This document shows positions 1 through 8,009 of a stretch of 64,000 bases of DNA, piece by piece. Origin of the DNA: Pseudosporangium ferrugineum. Its GTDB lineage: Bacteria; Actinomycetota; Actinomycetes; Mycobacteriales; Micromonosporaceae. The notes below the pieces were generated by a model. The model saw only the letters and a program-made list of their open reading frames with translations, had not been told where the DNA came from and did no database searches. The stretch is taken from assembly GCF_003002065.1 (NCBI RefSeq), contig NZ_PVZG01000021.1:1-64000 (forward strand), given 5' to 3'. A program made the translations under genes and the position numbers. Numbering within the stretch: position 1 is the first letter of the stretch; each line of letters opens with the position of its first letter.

Positions 1-118
1 CGTCCGATCTAGACACTCAGATGATCACTGATGAGCTGCGAGCCCTCACACACGGGTCGGCTTCAGTCACGAACCCCGCTCAACTTCGAAGAGCCACGAA
101 GAGCCGGCCTGGATCGGC

Positions 119-451
119 GTGCGCTGGCGCATCCGTACGCGAACCTTCGTGCACGTGTACTCGCCCGATCCCGACCGCTATCCGGTGTACGCCCCGTATG
201 TGGCCGACGGCGACGGGCCGATCGTGATGACGTTCCGTGCGCCCGTCGAGGATCTGCGCGCTCTGACCGGCAACGGATTTCCGTACTTCAAGGCCGACTG
301 GGGCCGCAACGTCGTGGGCGCCGTCCTCGGCGAGCATACCGACTGGGCCGAAGTCGCCGAGTTGGTCGCCGACAGCTACTGCGAAATGGCTCCGAAGTTT
401 CTGGTGGCCCGCGTCGTCCCCGAAATTCAGGACGGCTTCCCGAGGGATTGA
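119..451 (+). CDS. MmcQ/YjbR-like family protein, N terminus unresolved
   Basis: The 110-residue frame resembles the C-terminal part of small MmcQ/YjbR-type proteins, which have a compact alpha/beta fold with no settled enzymatic role. The closing segment around DWAEVAELVADSYCEMAPKF followed by LVARV is typical of that ending. The GTG at 119 is only the minimal start: the frame stays open upstream to position 35, reading through Trp-Ile-Gly, but no convincing start codon or ribosome site is seen there. The gene may therefore be 5' truncated or decayed. Family assignment is by recalled pattern and is moderate. Confidence 0.5.
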   Translation: MRWRIRTRTFVHVYSPDPDRYPVYAPYVADGDGPIVMTFRAPVEDLRALTGNGFPYFKADWGRNVVGAVLGEHTDWAEVAELVADSYCEMAPKFLVARVVPEIQDGFPRD

Positions 452-629
452 TCTCTCCGATTCGGCCGTGCGTCGAATCCTGTTCAGTCGCCTGTCGGGT
501 TCTCGGGCTGGCCGCCCACCCCGGCGATTTGCGGGGCCTGCCGCACGAAGAGACAACGCCTTGGGAAGTCCCGCATCGACACGCTCACTTGCCGCAGTCC
601 GAGCGCGGCGCAAACTGTAACCCTGATCC

Positions 630-649
630 CGGCCAGTACGCACTGGCCG
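630..649 (-). terminator. Possible terminator hairpin after the tRNA
   Basis: An 8-bp perfect hairpin (arms CGGCCAGT and ACTGGCCG, 4-nt loop) lies about 70 nt beyond the 3' end of the minus-strand tRNA. There is no U-run, so its role is uncertain. The rest of 452-716 shows no gene that I can support. Confidence 0.3.
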
Positions 650-716
650 CTGGCCCGCGGCGCAGGACAGCAGAGCGTTCGCAGGTCGCCCTCGCCGCAC
701 GCTGACATGCTGTGAG

Positions 717-790
717 TGGGGCCGGCGGGACTCGAACCCGCACTGCCATGGACCTAAACCATGTGCCTCTGCCAATTGGGCTACGGCCCC
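717..790 (-). tRNA. Class I tRNA with UAG (Leu) anticodon
   Basis: The minus strand folds into a complete 74-nt cloverleaf. It has a perfect 7-bp acceptor stem (GGGGCCG/CGGCCCC), a D arm containing GG, a 5-bp anticodon stem (CATGG/CCATG) with loop TTTAGGT, a 5-nt variable loop (GCAGT), a GCGGG/CCCGC T stem with TTCGAGT loop, and discriminator A. CCA is not encoded. The anticodon UAG would read the Leu codon CUA. Bacterial tRNA-Leu normally has a long variable arm, so a class I molecule with this anticodon is unusual and its true amino-acid identity is uncertain. Confidence 0.85.
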
Positions 791-870
791 GCGGTGACCA
801 CTCTAGGGCTTATCCCCACGCCGCCGCGCGCGGCCGTCCGGCTGATTCCCGCCCCGGCCACCTGCGGCGG

Positions 871-1045
871 CCACGGCGACGAATGCGCAAGGCCATCTGC
901 GTCTGGCGCGGCGACGAGTGCGCGGGGCCACCTGCGTGGGGCGCGGCGACGAGTGCGCGGGGCCACCTGCGTGGGGCGCGGCGACGAGTGCGCGAGGCCA
1001 CCTGCGTCGGGCGCGCCGACAAGCGCGCGGGGCTACCCGGCCAGG
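871..1045. repeat. Five tandem 35-bp repeats
   Basis: Units begin at 871, 906, 941, 976 and 1011, an exact 35-bp period. The second and third are nearly identical, while the outer ones diverge. Each contains the core GCGCGGCGACGAGTGCGCG or a close variant. The array fills most of the 449-nt gene-free stretch 791-1239 between the tRNA and the 3' end of the chemoreceptor gene. No spacers are present, so it is not CRISPR. No gene is supported within this stretch. Confidence 0.85.
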
Positions 1046-1069
1046 ACCGAGCCGGGTCCCGGCTCGGTC
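1045..1069 (-). terminator. Strong hairpin downstream of the chemoreceptor gene
   Basis: Perfect 12-bp arms (GACCGAGCCGGG and CCCGGCTCGGTC) are separated by one T, so the real loop forms from the inner bases. The hairpin lies about 170 nt past the stop of the minus-strand chemoreceptor gene and lacks a clear U-tract. It is a plausible terminator, possibly bidirectional. Confidence 0.45.
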
Positions 1070-1239
1070 GGGTCGGGCCGGTGTGATGAGCGGGCCCCCG
1101 CGGATCGCGCTTGCTCCGCGAGATGGGCCGCGTCCACGGCCTCGCGGCTGCGCCGCCCGCCCGGCTGGCGTGGCACGGCGGCCGCCTCGCGGATCATGCC
1201 GCGTGACAGCCGCCGTGGGTCGGGGGCGGGCTGGAGGGG

Positions 1240-2946
1240 TCAGTAGCGGAACATGGCCAGGCTCTTCTGGAGGTCGTGGGCGACCCGGGCCAGTTCGTCG
1301 GCCGCGCCGGCCGTGTTGGAGGCCGCGCTGGTGGTTTCCGCGGCGGCCTCTGCCACCTCGGCCACGTTGGCGGAGATCTCGGTGGAGCCGCTGGCCACCT
1401 CGCCGACGTTGCGGGTCATTTCGTTGGTGGTGGCGGTCTGCTGCTCGACGGCCGCGGCGATGGCGGTCTGGGTGGCGTTGATCTGGTCGATGACCGAGCC
1501 GATCTCGGCGATGGCGGTGACCGCGGCGGTCGAGTCGGTCTGGATGGCGCCGACGCGGGTGCGGATGTCCTCGGTGGCGCGGGCCGTTTCCTGGGCGAGT
1601 TCCTTGACCTCGCCGGCCACGACCGCGAAGCCCTTGCCCATCTCGCCGGCGCGGGCCGCCTCGATGGTGGCGTTGAGGGCGAGCAGGTTGGTCTGCTCGG
1701 CGATCCCGGTGATGATTTTGACGACCGAGACGATCTCGGCGGAGGACGTGCCCAGCTGCTGGAGGATCTCGCCGGCCTCGCCGGAGATGCGGACCGCCCG
1801 GCCCGCGACCTCGGCCGCGCTGGAGGTGCTGCGGGCGATCTCGGCGATGGAGGCGCCGATCTCCTCGGCGCCCGCGGACACCGTGGTGATGTTGTGGCTG
1901 ATCTCGTCGGAGGCGGCGGAGACGGCCCGGGCCCGGCCGGCCGAGCGGGCCGCGGACGAGTTCATCTGGCCGGCGACCGCGGTGAGTTCCTCCGAGGACG
2001 AGGCCAGGGTGGTCACGTTCTCGCCGATGGTGCGCAGCGTCGCGGTGAGCCGGTCCAGCGCGGTGTTCAGCGCCTCGGCCATGCGGCCCACCTCGTCGCG
2101 GCTGCGCACCTTGAGGCGCTGGTCGAGGCGGCCCTCGGCGAGGCCTTCGAGGACCGTCACGGTCTGGCCGAGCGGGCCGGCGATGGCCCGGCTGACCACG
2201 ATCGCGATGACCATGGCGAAGACCACGGCGCCGGCGATCAGGACGATCGTGATGATCCTGGCCAGGTCGGCATTCGTACGGGCGTCGCTCATCTGCCGCT
2301 GGGCGAGCTTGTCCTCGAGGTCGGCGAGGTTGTTCAGGGCCACCGTGATCTTGCTGGTCAGTGGGTCGATGTAGCTGTTCTGCGCGCCGAGGTACGAGGA
2401 GAGGCTGTTGGCCATCGCCGCCGGCACGAGCTGTTCCTTGCGGACCTTGCGGTATTCCGCCAGGGCCGCGACGAAGGCGGCGCGGTCGGCCTGGGAGCCC
2501 GGGGTCTCCTGGGCCGCGTACGCCTTCCAGTTGTCGTCGATCTCCCGGTCGAGCCGTCCGATGGTCGTCTCGACGCTGCTCACGTCGGCCAGCGGCGAAC
2601 GGACGATCAACTTGTACGACAGCGCGGTCGCCTGCTGCACGTCCGCACGGACCTCGCCGATGAGGTCGGTGGAGCGCAGGTTGTTCGTGCCGATCGCCTC
2701 GAGCCGGGTGTTGGCGGAGTTCAGCTCGTACAGGCCGAACGCGCCGACCGTCACCACCAGCAGGCTGAGGATGCCGAAGCTGGCGATGAGCTTGTGCGAG
2801 ACGCTCAGGTTGCGGGCGAAGCCGGGCAGGGCGACCCGGCGGCGCCGCCCGGACGTAGCCTTGGGGGACGCCGCGGGCGGCGTGGCGGTGCGACGGTGGG
2901 CGGCGGCACCCCGGCGGGAGCGGCGGGTCGGCTTGGCAGTCGGCAT
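1240..2946 (-). CDS. Methyl-accepting chemotaxis protein
   Basis: This 568-residue transmembrane chemoreceptor would sense a ligand outside the membrane and control a CheA kinase inside. A basic N tail (1-50) precedes TM1 (about 52-74). Next come a four-helix-bundle sensor region (about 75-230), TM2 (231-252), a HAMP linker (about 252-305) and a long coiled-coil signalling domain. The conserved hairpin tip EQTNLLALNATIEAARAGE starts at residue 417. GGAG about 9 nt before the ATG supports the start. No che genes are adjacent, so the ligand and its partner array are unknown. Motility, for example of zoospores, is a reasonable inference. Confidence 0.95.
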   Translation of the reverse strand: MPTAKPTRRSRRGAAAHRRTATPPAASPKATSGRRRRVALPGFARNLSVSHKLIASFGILSLLVVTVGAFGLYELNSANTRLEAIGTNNLRSTDLIGEVRADVQQATALSYKLIVRSPLADVSSVETTIGRLDREIDDNWKAYAAQETPGSQADRAAFVAALAEYRKVRKEQLVPAAMANSLSSYLGAQNSYIDPLTSKITVALNNLADLEDKLAQRQMSDARTNADLARIITIVLIAGAVVFAMVIAIVVSRAIAGPLGQTVTVLEGLAEGRLDQRLKVRSRDEVGRMAEALNTALDRLTATLRTIGENVTTLASSSEELTAVAGQMNSSAARSAGRARAVSAASDEISHNITTVSAGAEEIGASIAEIARSTSSAAEVAGRAVRISGEAGEILQQLGTSSAEIVSVVKIITGIAEQTNLLALNATIEAARAGEMGKGFAVVAGEVKELAQETARATEDIRTRVGAIQTDSTAAVTAIAEIGSVIDQINATQTAIAAAVEQQTATTNEMTRNVGEVASGSTEISANVAEVAEAAAETTSAASNTAGAADELARVAHDLQKSLAMFRY

Positions 2947-3022
2947 CGGCGTCTCCGGGATGTCTGGTGGTTACCTCGCTTATCGGCACCACACCCCAGG
3001 ATCCGAGAAATCGCCCGGAAAG

Positions 3023-3493
3023 TCAGTCGATACCAAGATCCCGTCGCAGCTTTGCCACGTGGCCCGTCGCCTTCACGTTGTAGAGCGCCTTCTGCACGGT
3101 GCCGTCCTCGTCGATCACGAACGTCGAGCGGATCACCCCGGTCACCGTCTTGCCGTAGAGCTGCTTCTCCCCGTACGCCCCGTACGCGGTCAGCACGCTC
3201 TTGTCCTGGTCACTGACCAGCGGGAAGGTGATCGCGTCGCGTTCGCGGAACTTCGCCAGCTTCGCCGGGGTGTCGGGGGAGATGCCGACGACCTCGTAGC
3301 CGGCCGCCTGCAGCGAGCCGAGCGAGTCGCGGAAGTCGCACGCCTGGGTGGTGCAGCCGGGGGTCATCGCCGCCGGGTACGCGTACAGCACCACCTTGCG
3401 GCCGCGCAGATCCTTCAGCGTGAGGGTGTCGCCGCTGTCGGTGGGCAGGGAGAACTCGGGGGCCGGATCACCCGGCGAGAGGCGCTCAGTCAT
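3023..3493 (-). CDS. bcp: Thioredoxin-dependent peroxiredoxin (Bcp/PrxQ type)
   Basis: This 156-residue peroxiredoxin reduces hydrogen peroxide and organic hydroperoxides. The active-site segment YPAAMTPGCTTQACDFRD puts the peroxidatic Cys at 47 and a resolving Cys five residues later at 52, the PrxQ arrangement. The ATG at 3491-3493 overlaps the stop of the preceding membrane-protein gene by 4 nt, so translation is probably coupled. It is the last gene of the minus-strand redox operon that starts with an ECF sigma factor. Confidence 0.93.
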   Translation of the reverse strand: MTERLSPGDPAPEFSLPTDSGDTLTLKDLRGRKVVLYAYPAAMTPGCTTQACDFRDSLGSLQAAGYEVVGISPDTPAKLAKFRERDAITFPLVSDQDKSVLTAYGAYGEKQLYGKTVTGVIRSTFVIDEDGTVQKALYNVKATGHVAKLRRDLGID

Positions 3494-4482
3494 GCGTCCG
3501 AAGATATCGGTGCCGGGGCGGGGGAGCGCAGCCGCAGCGCCCCCGTGGCTCCGACGCCCGCCCCGGCGCCGATCGCGAACAGCACCGCCGCCCGCGCCGC
3601 CCAGCCGGGCCCGGGGAAGTCGACGACCGCCTGGGTGAACACGCCCGCGTCCGCGAGCCCGCCGAAGACGGCCAGCGCGGCACCGCCCACGACCAGCACG
3701 AACGGGGTGCCTCCGCGGAGCGTCAGGACCCCGGCCGCGACCGCGATCGCCGCCGCGCCGATCGCCGGGGCCTGGCCGCCGACGCCGACGGTCGTGCGCG
3801 TCACCGCGTACGCGAGAGCGATCGTGCCGGCGACGACCGCGACCGCGCCGATGCCCCGCCGGAGCCGCAGTCCGGCCGCGGTCACCCCCGCGGCGAGCAC
3901 GATCGCGCCGGCCCACCAGGCCCAAGCGGGCGGGGGCGGTTCCCAGGTCAGCGTGCCGGTCGCGGCGAAGGTGGTCACGCCCTGCCGCAGCGGGACGGAC
4001 CAGTCGCGCAGCTTGTGCGGGCGGGACGGGTCGGCGGCGGCCTCCGGCGGCGGGTCGGCGCCGGCCCAGCGGATGCGCTGATCGTGCCAGCGCACGGTGC
4101 GATCCCCGGAGATCCGGTCCCACTGCGGCGCCGCGGCCGGTCCGGCATTCGACGGTACGGGGGTGTCGCCGCCGAGCGTCCGGTTCGTGTACGCGGCCGG
4201 CGAGTTGACGTTCTGATAGGTGCCGTCGGGCCGCACCTCGAGATACGGCTCCCCGGAGTAGCCGAGCACCTCCACGGTCCGCCCGGTGTCGTTGGTCAGC
4301 TCGAGCCGCGCGCCCGCCTCCACCACCCGTACGGTCAGCCCCGGGGCGGCGACGCTGAGCCCGGTCACCTCGATGCGGTAGGCGGTCGCGTCCGGCGCCT
4401 CCCCGCCGTGGGCGGACGCCGGAGCGGCAGGCACGAGCAACGCGCCGGCCAGCACCGCCAGGAAGAGAACACCGCGTCTCAC
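3490..4482 (-). CDS. Secreted/membrane protein with extracytoplasmic domain and five TM helices
   Basis: This 330-residue protein has an N-terminal signal peptide (about 1-24, ending ASAHG), an exported beta-rich region of about 170 residues and then about five C-terminal membrane helices. I cannot assign a family with confidence. The mature N terminus starting at His and the neighbouring copper and redox genes suggest a metal or redox role in the envelope, which is inference. The GTG start at 4482 overlaps the upstream stop in a GTGA, and its own stop overlaps bcp by 4 nt. It is therefore translationally coupled on both sides. Confidence 0.75.
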   Translation of the reverse strand: MRRGVLFLAVLAGALLVPAAPASAHGGEAPDATAYRIEVTGLSVAAPGLTVRVVEAGARLELTNDTGRTVEVLGYSGEPYLEVRPDGTYQNVNSPAAYTNRTLGGDTPVPSNAGPAAAPQWDRISGDRTVRWHDQRIRWAGADPPPEAAADPSRPHKLRDWSVPLRQGVTTFAATGTLTWEPPPPAWAWWAGAIVLAAGVTAAGLRLRRGIGAVAVVAGTIALAYAVTRTTVGVGGQAPAIGAAAIAVAAGVLTLRGGTPFVLVVGGAALAVFGGLADAGVFTQAVVDFPGPGWAARAAVLFAIGAGAGVGATGALRLRSPAPAPISSDA

Positions 4483-5207
4483 GCGCCGGCCGCCTCCACC
4501 GCGGCGGTCAGCGCCCCGGGCGACGGCGCGTCCAGCTTCTTGCCCGCGACCAGCACGGTCGGGGTTGCGGTCACCCCGCGCGACGACGCGGTGTCGGTCA
4601 CCTTCGTCGCCCACGCGGTGTACGTCTTCGCGTTGATCGCGTCGGCGAAGGCCCGGTCGGTCAGCCCCACGGACCGGCCCAGCTCGATGAGCCTGGCGTT
4701 GTCCAGCCCGGCGCTGCCCTCCTCGGGCCGGTTCGCGAAGAGCACCTCGTGGTACTCGTAGAACTTCCCGCCGGCCGCCGCTGCCGCCGCCGCGCCCGCG
4801 GAGCGCGTCGAATACCGCGTGCTCGAATAGCGGTCGAGGATCGCGATGGGGTGGTAGCGCACGGTCACCTTGTTCGCGTCGACGAGCTGGGTGAGCGTGG
4901 CGCCGCTCGAGCTCTCGAACTGGCCGCACGCCGGGCACATGAAGTCCTCGTAGATGTCGATGGTCACGGGGCCGGAGCCGCGCGCGAACGCCGTACCGTC
5001 GTCGACCGCCGAGGGCGGCACGGTCAGCTTGCCCCCGGCGTCGTTCTGCTGCCCGGCGGCCACGCCCCAGCCGATCAGGCCGGCGATGACCAGCACCGCG
5101 ACGACCCCGATGGTGGTCCACAGCGTAACCGTCCGGCGGCGCTCCCTGGCGAGCTGCTCCTGCACGACCCGCTTCGCCTGCGCGCGTTCCCTGGTGCCCT
5201 TGCTCAC
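4479..5207 (-). CDS. Membrane-anchored DsbA-like thioredoxin-fold protein
   Basis: This 242-residue protein has a basic cytoplasmic N tail, one membrane helix (about 28-51) and an extracellular thioredoxin-fold domain. The redox motif CPAC sits at 91-94 and the cis-proline segment GVTATPTVLV near the C terminus. It likely forms or isomerises disulfides in exported proteins, like actinobacterial DsbA-type proteins. The GTG start at 5207 overlaps the mauE-like stop (GTGA), and its own stop overlaps the next gene by 4 nt. The MauE-like neighbour is a plausible electron partner in place of DsbB or VKOR. Confidence 0.9.
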   Translation of the reverse strand: MSKGTRERAQAKRVVQEQLARERRRTVTLWTTIGVVAVLVIAGLIGWGVAAGQQNDAGGKLTVPPSAVDDGTAFARGSGPVTIDIYEDFMCPACGQFESSSGATLTQLVDANKVTVRYHPIAILDRYSSTRYSTRSAGAAAAAAAGGKFYEYHEVLFANRPEEGSAGLDNARLIELGRSVGLTDRAFADAINAKTYTAWATKVTDTASSRGVTATPTVLVAGKKLDAPSPGALTAAVEAAGA

Positions 5208-5671
5208 TGCTCGTCCCCCATCAGGATGCCGTCGATCGAATAGCGGGTCCGCGGCCGCCACAGCAGGACCCCGGCGAGCAGGAGGAACCCGGCGTCGCGG
5301 GCGAGGTCCCACCCGTACGCGGGATCGGCCCCGGCACCCAGCTCCCCGCCCGTGCTGAAGCACCCGCAGTCGATCTGCAGGCCGCGGGCCCAGGCGGAGA
5401 CGATGCCGGCGATGAAGACGACCAGCAGGGCGGCCGAGATGCCGGCGGTCAGGCGTACGGCGAACCCGGCCAGCAGGAGCAGCCCGAGGGCGATCTCCAG
5501 GAACGGCTGGGCGGCGCCGATGACCTTCGCCACCTCGTACGGGAACAGCTGGTACGCGTTGACGGCCCGCCCGGAGGCGGCCAGGTCCCCGACCTTGAGG
5601 CCGCCGGCGACCAGCCACACCGCGGCCAGGCCCAGCCGCGCCACGGTCGATACCCAGATCCTCACGCTCAC
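5204..5671 (-). CDS. MauE/DoxX-like membrane protein
   Basis: This 155-residue integral membrane protein has four predicted helices. A loop with the paired cysteines in QIDCGCFSTGGE is characteristic of MauE-type proteins. MauE in methylotrophs supports disulfide formation in methylamine dehydrogenase. In actinobacteria it commonly sits next to DsbA-like thioredoxins, as here. A GTG at 5671 starts the gene, with a second in-frame GTG two codons later. The overlap with the thioredoxin gene implies coupled translation. Confidence 0.85.
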   Translation of the reverse strand: MSVRIWVSTVARLGLAAVWLVAGGLKVGDLAASGRAVNAYQLFPYEVAKVIGAAQPFLEIALGLLLLAGFAVRLTAGISAALLVVFIAGIVSAWARGLQIDCGCFSTGGELGAGADPAYGWDLARDAGFLLLAGVLLWRPRTRYSIDGILMGDEQ

Positions 5672-5712
5672 GCCCCCTTAGTCGACGCGGGGCGCCGCCG
5701 GGTTCCGTTCCC

Positions 5713-5747
5713 CCGGCTGAGGGTTTGCTGGGGACGGCCTCAGCCGG
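5713..5747 (-). terminator. Hairpin across the sigma-factor stop codon
   Basis: Perfect 10-bp arms (CCGGCTGAGG and CCTCAGCCGG) with a 15-nt loop span the stop codon of the ECF sigma gene, just before the MauE-like gene. There is no U-run, so it may be a partial terminator or an RNA-processing site that lowers expression of the downstream redox genes. Confidence 0.4.
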
Positions 5748-6276
5748 CCTGAGCCTCGGCCACCGCCGTGACGAGCTCGTCGCGGGCGCGGGCGACCCGG
5801 GAGCGGATCGTGCCGACCGGGACACCCTCGACGTCGGCGGCCTCGGCGTACGACAGGCCGAGCACCTGGGTCAGCACGAACGCGGTGCGGCGCTCCTCGC
5901 CGAGGCGGCTCAGCAGGTCGGCGGCGCCGAGCCGGTGCGCGGGGTCGGGATGCTGCGGCCGGTCCGCCCACGCCTCGGCGGCGAGGCGGGCGTCGAGGCG
6001 GCGGCGCCGGACCACGGCCCGGAGGTGGTCGGCGCAGGTGCGGCGGGCGATGCCGAGCAGCCAGGTGCGTACGCTCGCCCGACCCTCGAACGCCGGCAGC
6101 GCGCGGAACGCCCGCAGATACGTCTCCTGGGTCAGGTCGTCGGCCGCGCCGGGGTCGACCAGCGCGGCGGTGAACCGCCACACCTCGGCCTGCGTGCCGC
6201 GCACGAGGCCGGACTGCGCGGCGGGGTCGCCGGCCCGCGCCCGCAGGGCCAGCGCGGTGAGAGCATCGGGCGTCAC
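5740..6276 (-). CDS. ECF RNA polymerase sigma factor (SigC-like)
   Basis: This 178-residue sigma-70 family protein has region 2 (about 25-95, including DDLTQETYLRAFRALPAFEG and the WLLGIARR segment) and region 4 (about 125-170, with the LSYAEAADVEGVPVGTIRSR helix-turn-helix). It resembles mycobacterial SigC in layout. I chose the GTG at 6276 because residues after it align with the family. In-frame starts near 6330-6372 would add a non-conserved basic tail and overlap the divergent copper gene. No anti-sigma gene follows. It may direct transcription of the redox operon behind it. Confidence 0.85.
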   Translation of the reverse strand: MTPDALTALALRARAGDPAAQSGLVRGTQAEVWRFTAALVDPGAADDLTQETYLRAFRALPAFEGRASVRTWLLGIARRTCADHLRAVVRRRRLDARLAAEAWADRPQHPDPAHRLGAADLLSRLGEERRTAFVLTQVLGLSYAEAADVEGVPVGTIRSRVARARDELVTAVAEAQAG

Positions 6277-6347
6277 AACCGGAGATCGTACGCGGGCCGA
6301 CCCCCCACGCTGTCGCCCCCGTGCGGCCATCGGGGAGCATTGCGGGC

Positions 6348-8000
6348 ATGACCGTTGATCGACGCCGGGCATCGGCGGCTCTCGCCGGGCTGCTCCTCGG
6401 GCTCCTGGCCGTGCTTCTCGGGCCGGCGGGGCCGGCCGACGCGCACGCCGCCCTGGTCGCCAGCGATCCGGGGAGCAACACCATCGTCCCGGACGCGCCG
6501 AACAAGATCACGCTGACCTTCAGCGAGTCGGTGCAGCTGATCTCCGGCAAGATCCAGGTGCTCGCGCCCGACGGCAGCCGCGCCGACCAGGGCGACCCGC
6601 AGGCGAACGGGAGCACGGTCACCATCCCGCTGCGCTCCGGCGGCGGTCGCGGCACCTACCTGGTCAGCTACCGGGTCGTCTCGGCCGACAGCCACCCGGT
6701 CGCGGGCACGCTGACGTATTCGGTGGGTGCGGCGTCGGCGCCGCCGACGGAGACCCAGCTCGACCAGTCGGTCGATCCGGTCGTGCGGGCCCTGATCCCG
6801 GTCGGCAAATATCTCGGGTACGCGGGCCTGGTGCTGCTCGTCGGCCCGGTGCTGGTGCTGGCGCTGCTGTGGCCGCACCGGCTGTCCCGGGTCGGCCCGG
6901 CGCGGCTGGTCTGGACCGGCATCGGCCTCGTGCTCGGGAGCACCGCGCTGGCGGTGTGGCTGCAGGCGCCGTACACGACGGGAACGGGCCTGTTCGACGT
7001 CTCGGCCGACGACCTCCAGGACGTCCTGGGCAGCACGTTCGGGGCCGTGATGCTGGTCCGCCTCGGCGTGATCGTCGCGGCGGCGTTCCTGCTGCGTCCC
7101 CTGCTCACCGGGGCCGGCGGCGAGAGCAGAGCGGACCTGGCGCTGCTCGGCGTGCTCGGCGTCGCCGCGCTGGCGACCTGGCCGCTGACCGGGCACCCGA
7201 CCGCGTCGCCGGTGGCCGGGGTGTCCGTGGTCGTGGACGCGATCCACCTGGCGGCGATGGCGGTCTGGCTCGGCGGCCTGGTCATGCTCACCGGTTTCCT
7301 GCTGCGCCGGGCCGACGAACGCGAGCTGGGCGCCATCCTGCCCATCTGGTCGCGCTGGGCGGCCACCGCGGTCACCGCGCTGGTCCTGGCCGGCGTGGTG
7401 CAGGCCCTGATCGAGATCGCGTCGTTCAAGGGGCTCTTCCAGAGCACGTACGGGCGGCTGATCCTGGTGAAGGTGGCGCTCGTGGCGGTGGTGCTCGGGC
7501 TCGCGGCGTACGCCCGAACCCTGGTCCGGAACCGCACGGCCGAGACCGGGCCGCGCACGCTGCGCCGGATGGTCCTCGCGGAGCTGGCCGTGACGGCGGT
7601 CGTGCTGGGCGTGACCGCCGCGCTCGTGCAGATCCCGCCGCCGCGCACGGCCGAGGCGTCGGAGACCGCGGCGACCTCGACGACGATCACCCAGACGGTG
7701 TCCGACGACTCCGTGTCGCTCCAGGTCGACGTCTTCCCGGCCACGGTGGGCAACAATTCCCTGCATCTGTACGCGTACACGCCGGACAACAAGCCGCTGC
7801 CGGTGGTCGAGTGGACGGCGACGGCCGCCCTGCCGGCGAAGGGGATCGAGCCGATCGAGGTGCCGCTGCTGCGCCTCACGGACTTCCACGCGGTGGGCGA
7901 CATCGCGCTGCCGATGGCGGGGGACTGGACGTTCAAGTTCACCGTACGCACGAGCGACATCGACCAGTCCACGCTGACGATGACCGCCAAGATCTCCTAG
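6348..8000 (+). CDS. Copper resistance CopC-CopD fusion with C-terminal YtkA-like domain
   Basis: The 550-residue protein starts with a signal peptide (1-32). A CopC cupredoxin-like copper-binding domain (about 33-128) follows, with His33 in DAHAAL and a second conserved segment SADSHPVAGTLTYSVG. A CopD-type domain of about eight membrane helices occupies about 140-440, and an extracellular YtkA-like beta domain runs from about 460 to 550. The role is copper binding at the cell surface and probably import to the cytoplasm. It faces away from the sigma/MauE/DsbA operon across a 71-nt shared promoter region, linking copper supply and thiol redox control. Confidence 0.9.
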   Translation: MTVDRRRASAALAGLLLGLLAVLLGPAGPADAHAALVASDPGSNTIVPDAPNKITLTFSESVQLISGKIQVLAPDGSRADQGDPQANGSTVTIPLRSGGGRGTYLVSYRVVSADSHPVAGTLTYSVGAASAPPTETQLDQSVDPVVRALIPVGKYLGYAGLVLLVGPVLVLALLWPHRLSRVGPARLVWTGIGLVLGSTALAVWLQAPYTTGTGLFDVSADDLQDVLGSTFGAVMLVRLGVIVAAAFLLRPLLTGAGGESRADLALLGVLGVAALATWPLTGHPTASPVAGVSVVVDAIHLAAMAVWLGGLVMLTGFLLRRADERELGAILPIWSRWAATAVTALVLAGVVQALIEIASFKGLFQSTYGRLILVKVALVAVVLGLAAYARTLVRNRTAETGPRTLRRMVLAELAVTAVVLGVTAALVQIPPPRTAEASETAATSTTITQTVSDDSVSLQVDVFPATVGNNSLHLYAYTPDNKPLPVVEWTATAALPAKGIEPIEVPLLRLTDFHAVGDIALPMAGDWTFKFTVRTSDIDQSTLTMTAKIS

Positions 8001-8009
8001 CCGCCCGGC

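Noticed and set aside
871..1045. CRISPR array
   Set aside because: The 35-bp units are contiguous without spacers and no cas genes are present.
803..2992. Long minus-strand open frame overlapping the chemoreceptor gene
   Set aside because: It is a GC-rich shadow of the chemoreceptor in another frame, with Arg/Gly/Pro composition and no recognisable domain.
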